A DNA stretch of 6,038 nucleotides. Origin: Candidatus Staskawiczbacteria bacterium (GTDB taxonomy: Bacteria; Patescibacteriota; Minisyncoccia; Minisyncoccales; Staskawiczbacteraceae). The stretch covers positions 1-6,038 of the forward strand of contig CAIWKF010000132.1 of NCBI GenBank assembly GCA_903913175.1, written 5' to 3'. The translations under genes were made by a program, and so were the position numbers. This document shows, in pieces, positions 5,220 through 6,038 of the stretch (positions are counted from its first letter, which is position 1; each line of letters begins with the position of its first letter). The notes below the pieces were generated by a model. The model saw nothing but the letters and a program-made list of their open reading frames with translations, had not been told where the DNA came from and made no database searches.

Positions 5220-6038
5220 TTAATCTATACAATTTAATTCCTTAAAAGCAATATTTAATTGTTCCTGGCTAGGTGATTTATAATGCCATTCAAATATATT
5301 TTCCATAAAAGAAACGCCGAATCCCTTTTTTGTGTGAGCAATAATTATACTGGGCATGCCTTTTTTAAATGGAGTAAAATAGAGCGCATTTTCTATTTCC
5401 TTAAAATTGTGCCCGTTTATTTCTTTTACCTGCCAACCAAAAGATTCCCACTTATTTTTTAATGGTTCTAAATTTAAAACTTCATTAGTTTTGCCAAGAG
5501 CTTGGAATTTATTGTAATCTATTATTGCAATTAAGTTGTCTAATTTATTATGCGATGCAAATAAAGCTGCTTCCCAGTTTGATCCTTCATCACATTCGCC
5601 GTCTGACATCAAAACAAAAACTTTAGATTTTCTTTTATCTTCTCTAAAAGCCAGTGCTACGCCAATTCCCATTGGTAAGCCATGTCCTAAAGATCCTGTT
5701 GAAATTTCAACTCCAGGTACACAATTTTTGGTATTGTGGCCAGCTAATTTTTTCCCATTTTGACAGTAATTTTTAAGAACTTTTTCAGAGAAGAAACCTC
5801 TTTGAGATAAGGTCGCGTATAAAGCACTAGCTGCGTGACCCTTACTTAAAATAAACATATCGCGATTTTTGTCATTAGGTTTTTTTGGGTTTACTTTTAA
5901 TACTTTGAAATAAAGTACAGTTAAAATATCAATGCAAGAAAAAGCCGATCCTATATGAGAGCTTTGCGAAGCAAATTTCATTTCTAAAACTTTTTTTCGT
6001 ATTTCTGTAGATATTTTTTTATAATCAATTATTTTCAT
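5220..6038 (-). CDS. Split transketolase, N-terminal (ThDP pyrophosphate-binding) subunit
   Basis: 272 residues, normal for the N-terminal subunit of two-gene transketolases (about 270-285). The ATG is the last three bases of the window. Residues 1-20 match where such subunits usually begin, so it is probably complete, although an earlier start outside cannot be excluded. Seen: SSHIG (26-30), LSKGHAASALY (64-74), AGH (99-101), STGSLGHG (113-120), MSDGE...E (144-151), DYN (174-176), KKGFG (237-241) and WHYKSP (251-256). His28, His68, His101 and His252 correspond to the active-site histidines 26, 66, 100 and 261 of E. coli TktA. Asp146, Glu151 and Asn176 correspond to the cofactor/metal residues 155, 160 and 185, with the spacing preserved (numbering from memory). 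Variants are SHIG instead of the usual GHPG and SDG instead of GDG. The partner follows 7 bases downstream. Placement with an rfbH-like gene and glycosyltransferases points to sugar-nucleotide or glycan chemistry rather than housekeeping metabolism. Confidence 0.93.
   Translation of the reverse strand: MKIIDYKKISTEIRKKVLEMKFASQSSHIGSAFSCIDILTVLYFKVLKVNPKKPNDKNRDMFILSKGHAASALYATLSQRGFFSEKVLKNYCQNGKKLAGHNTKNCVPGVEISTGSLGHGLPMGIGVALAFREDKRKSKVFVLMSDGECDEGSNWEAALFASHNKLDNLIAIIDYNKFQALGKTNEVLNLEPLKNKWESFGWQVKEINGHNFKEIENALYFTPFKKGMPSIIIAHTKKGFGVSFMENIFEWHYKSPSQEQLNIAFKELNCID

Noticed and set aside
5536..5763. Plus-strand open frame of 75 codons
   Set aside because: It is antisense to the cofactor-binding core of the transketolase N subunit and has no independent support.
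4280..6038. A single transketolase gene broken by a frameshift or stop
   Set aside because: Both halves have sizes and domain limits typical of natural two-gene transketolases. There is a clean TAA, a 7-base gap and a new ATG at the expected domain boundary.

Overview
The window is a compact, single-strand piece of a bacterial surface-polysaccharide (O-antigen, capsule or glycan) locus. All six genes lie on the minus strand and read from right to left. They are separated by 7 or 15 bases or overlap by 4 to 11 bases, so they look like one transcription unit with neither end visible. There is no gene-free stretch over about 20 bases and no internal promoter, terminator, RNA gene, insertion sequence or CRISPR array that I can support. 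Base composition is very A+T-rich (about 30% G+C by eye). Start codons sit behind A-rich leaders without Shine-Dalgarno motifs. Four visible stops are TAA and one is TGA; the TGA forms an ATGA stop/start overlap, so UGA is read as stop here. This fits several low-GC bacterial lineages with SD-poor translation (for example Bacteroidota, candidate-phylum bacteria, Omnitrophota or Leptospira-like groups). I cannot name the organism from this window.

Region by region, in transcription order. (1) 6038-5220 and 5212-4280 encode the two halves of a split, thiamine-diphosphate-dependent transketolase. The cofactor-binding and catalytic residues are intact, but several residues that in ordinary transketolases bind the sugar phosphate or select the acceptor are replaced. 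(2) 4290-2977 encodes an RfbH/DdhC/AscC-type hexulose 3-dehydrase (E1 of 3,6-dideoxyhexose synthesis). It has the diagnostic His in place of the PLP lysine and a complete Cys-X57-Cys-X1-Cys-X7-Cys iron-sulfur motif. (3) 2987-1866 encodes a family 2 glycosyltransferase resembling RfbV (abequosyltransferase) type enzymes. (4) 1850-519 encodes a GT-B-like surface-carbohydrate transferase of uncertain specificity. (5) 522-1 encodes the first 174 residues of a second family 2 glycosyltransferase, about 50% identical to the first by hand alignment; it runs off the left edge.

How the genes may work together (inference): the 3-dehydrase would make an NDP-4-keto-3,6-dideoxyhexose precursor (probably CDP-linked). 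The unusual split transketolase could place a two-carbon ketol unit on that keto-sugar, or otherwise build an unusual sugar. The transferases would then add the sugar and its neighbours to a glycan. Established branched 3,6-dideoxy sugars such as yersiniose are made by a different ThDP enzyme acting on the same type of keto-sugar, so a transketolase-based route would be a variant worth testing. The cytidylyltransferase, the 4,6-dehydratase and the E1 partner reductase are not in the window.
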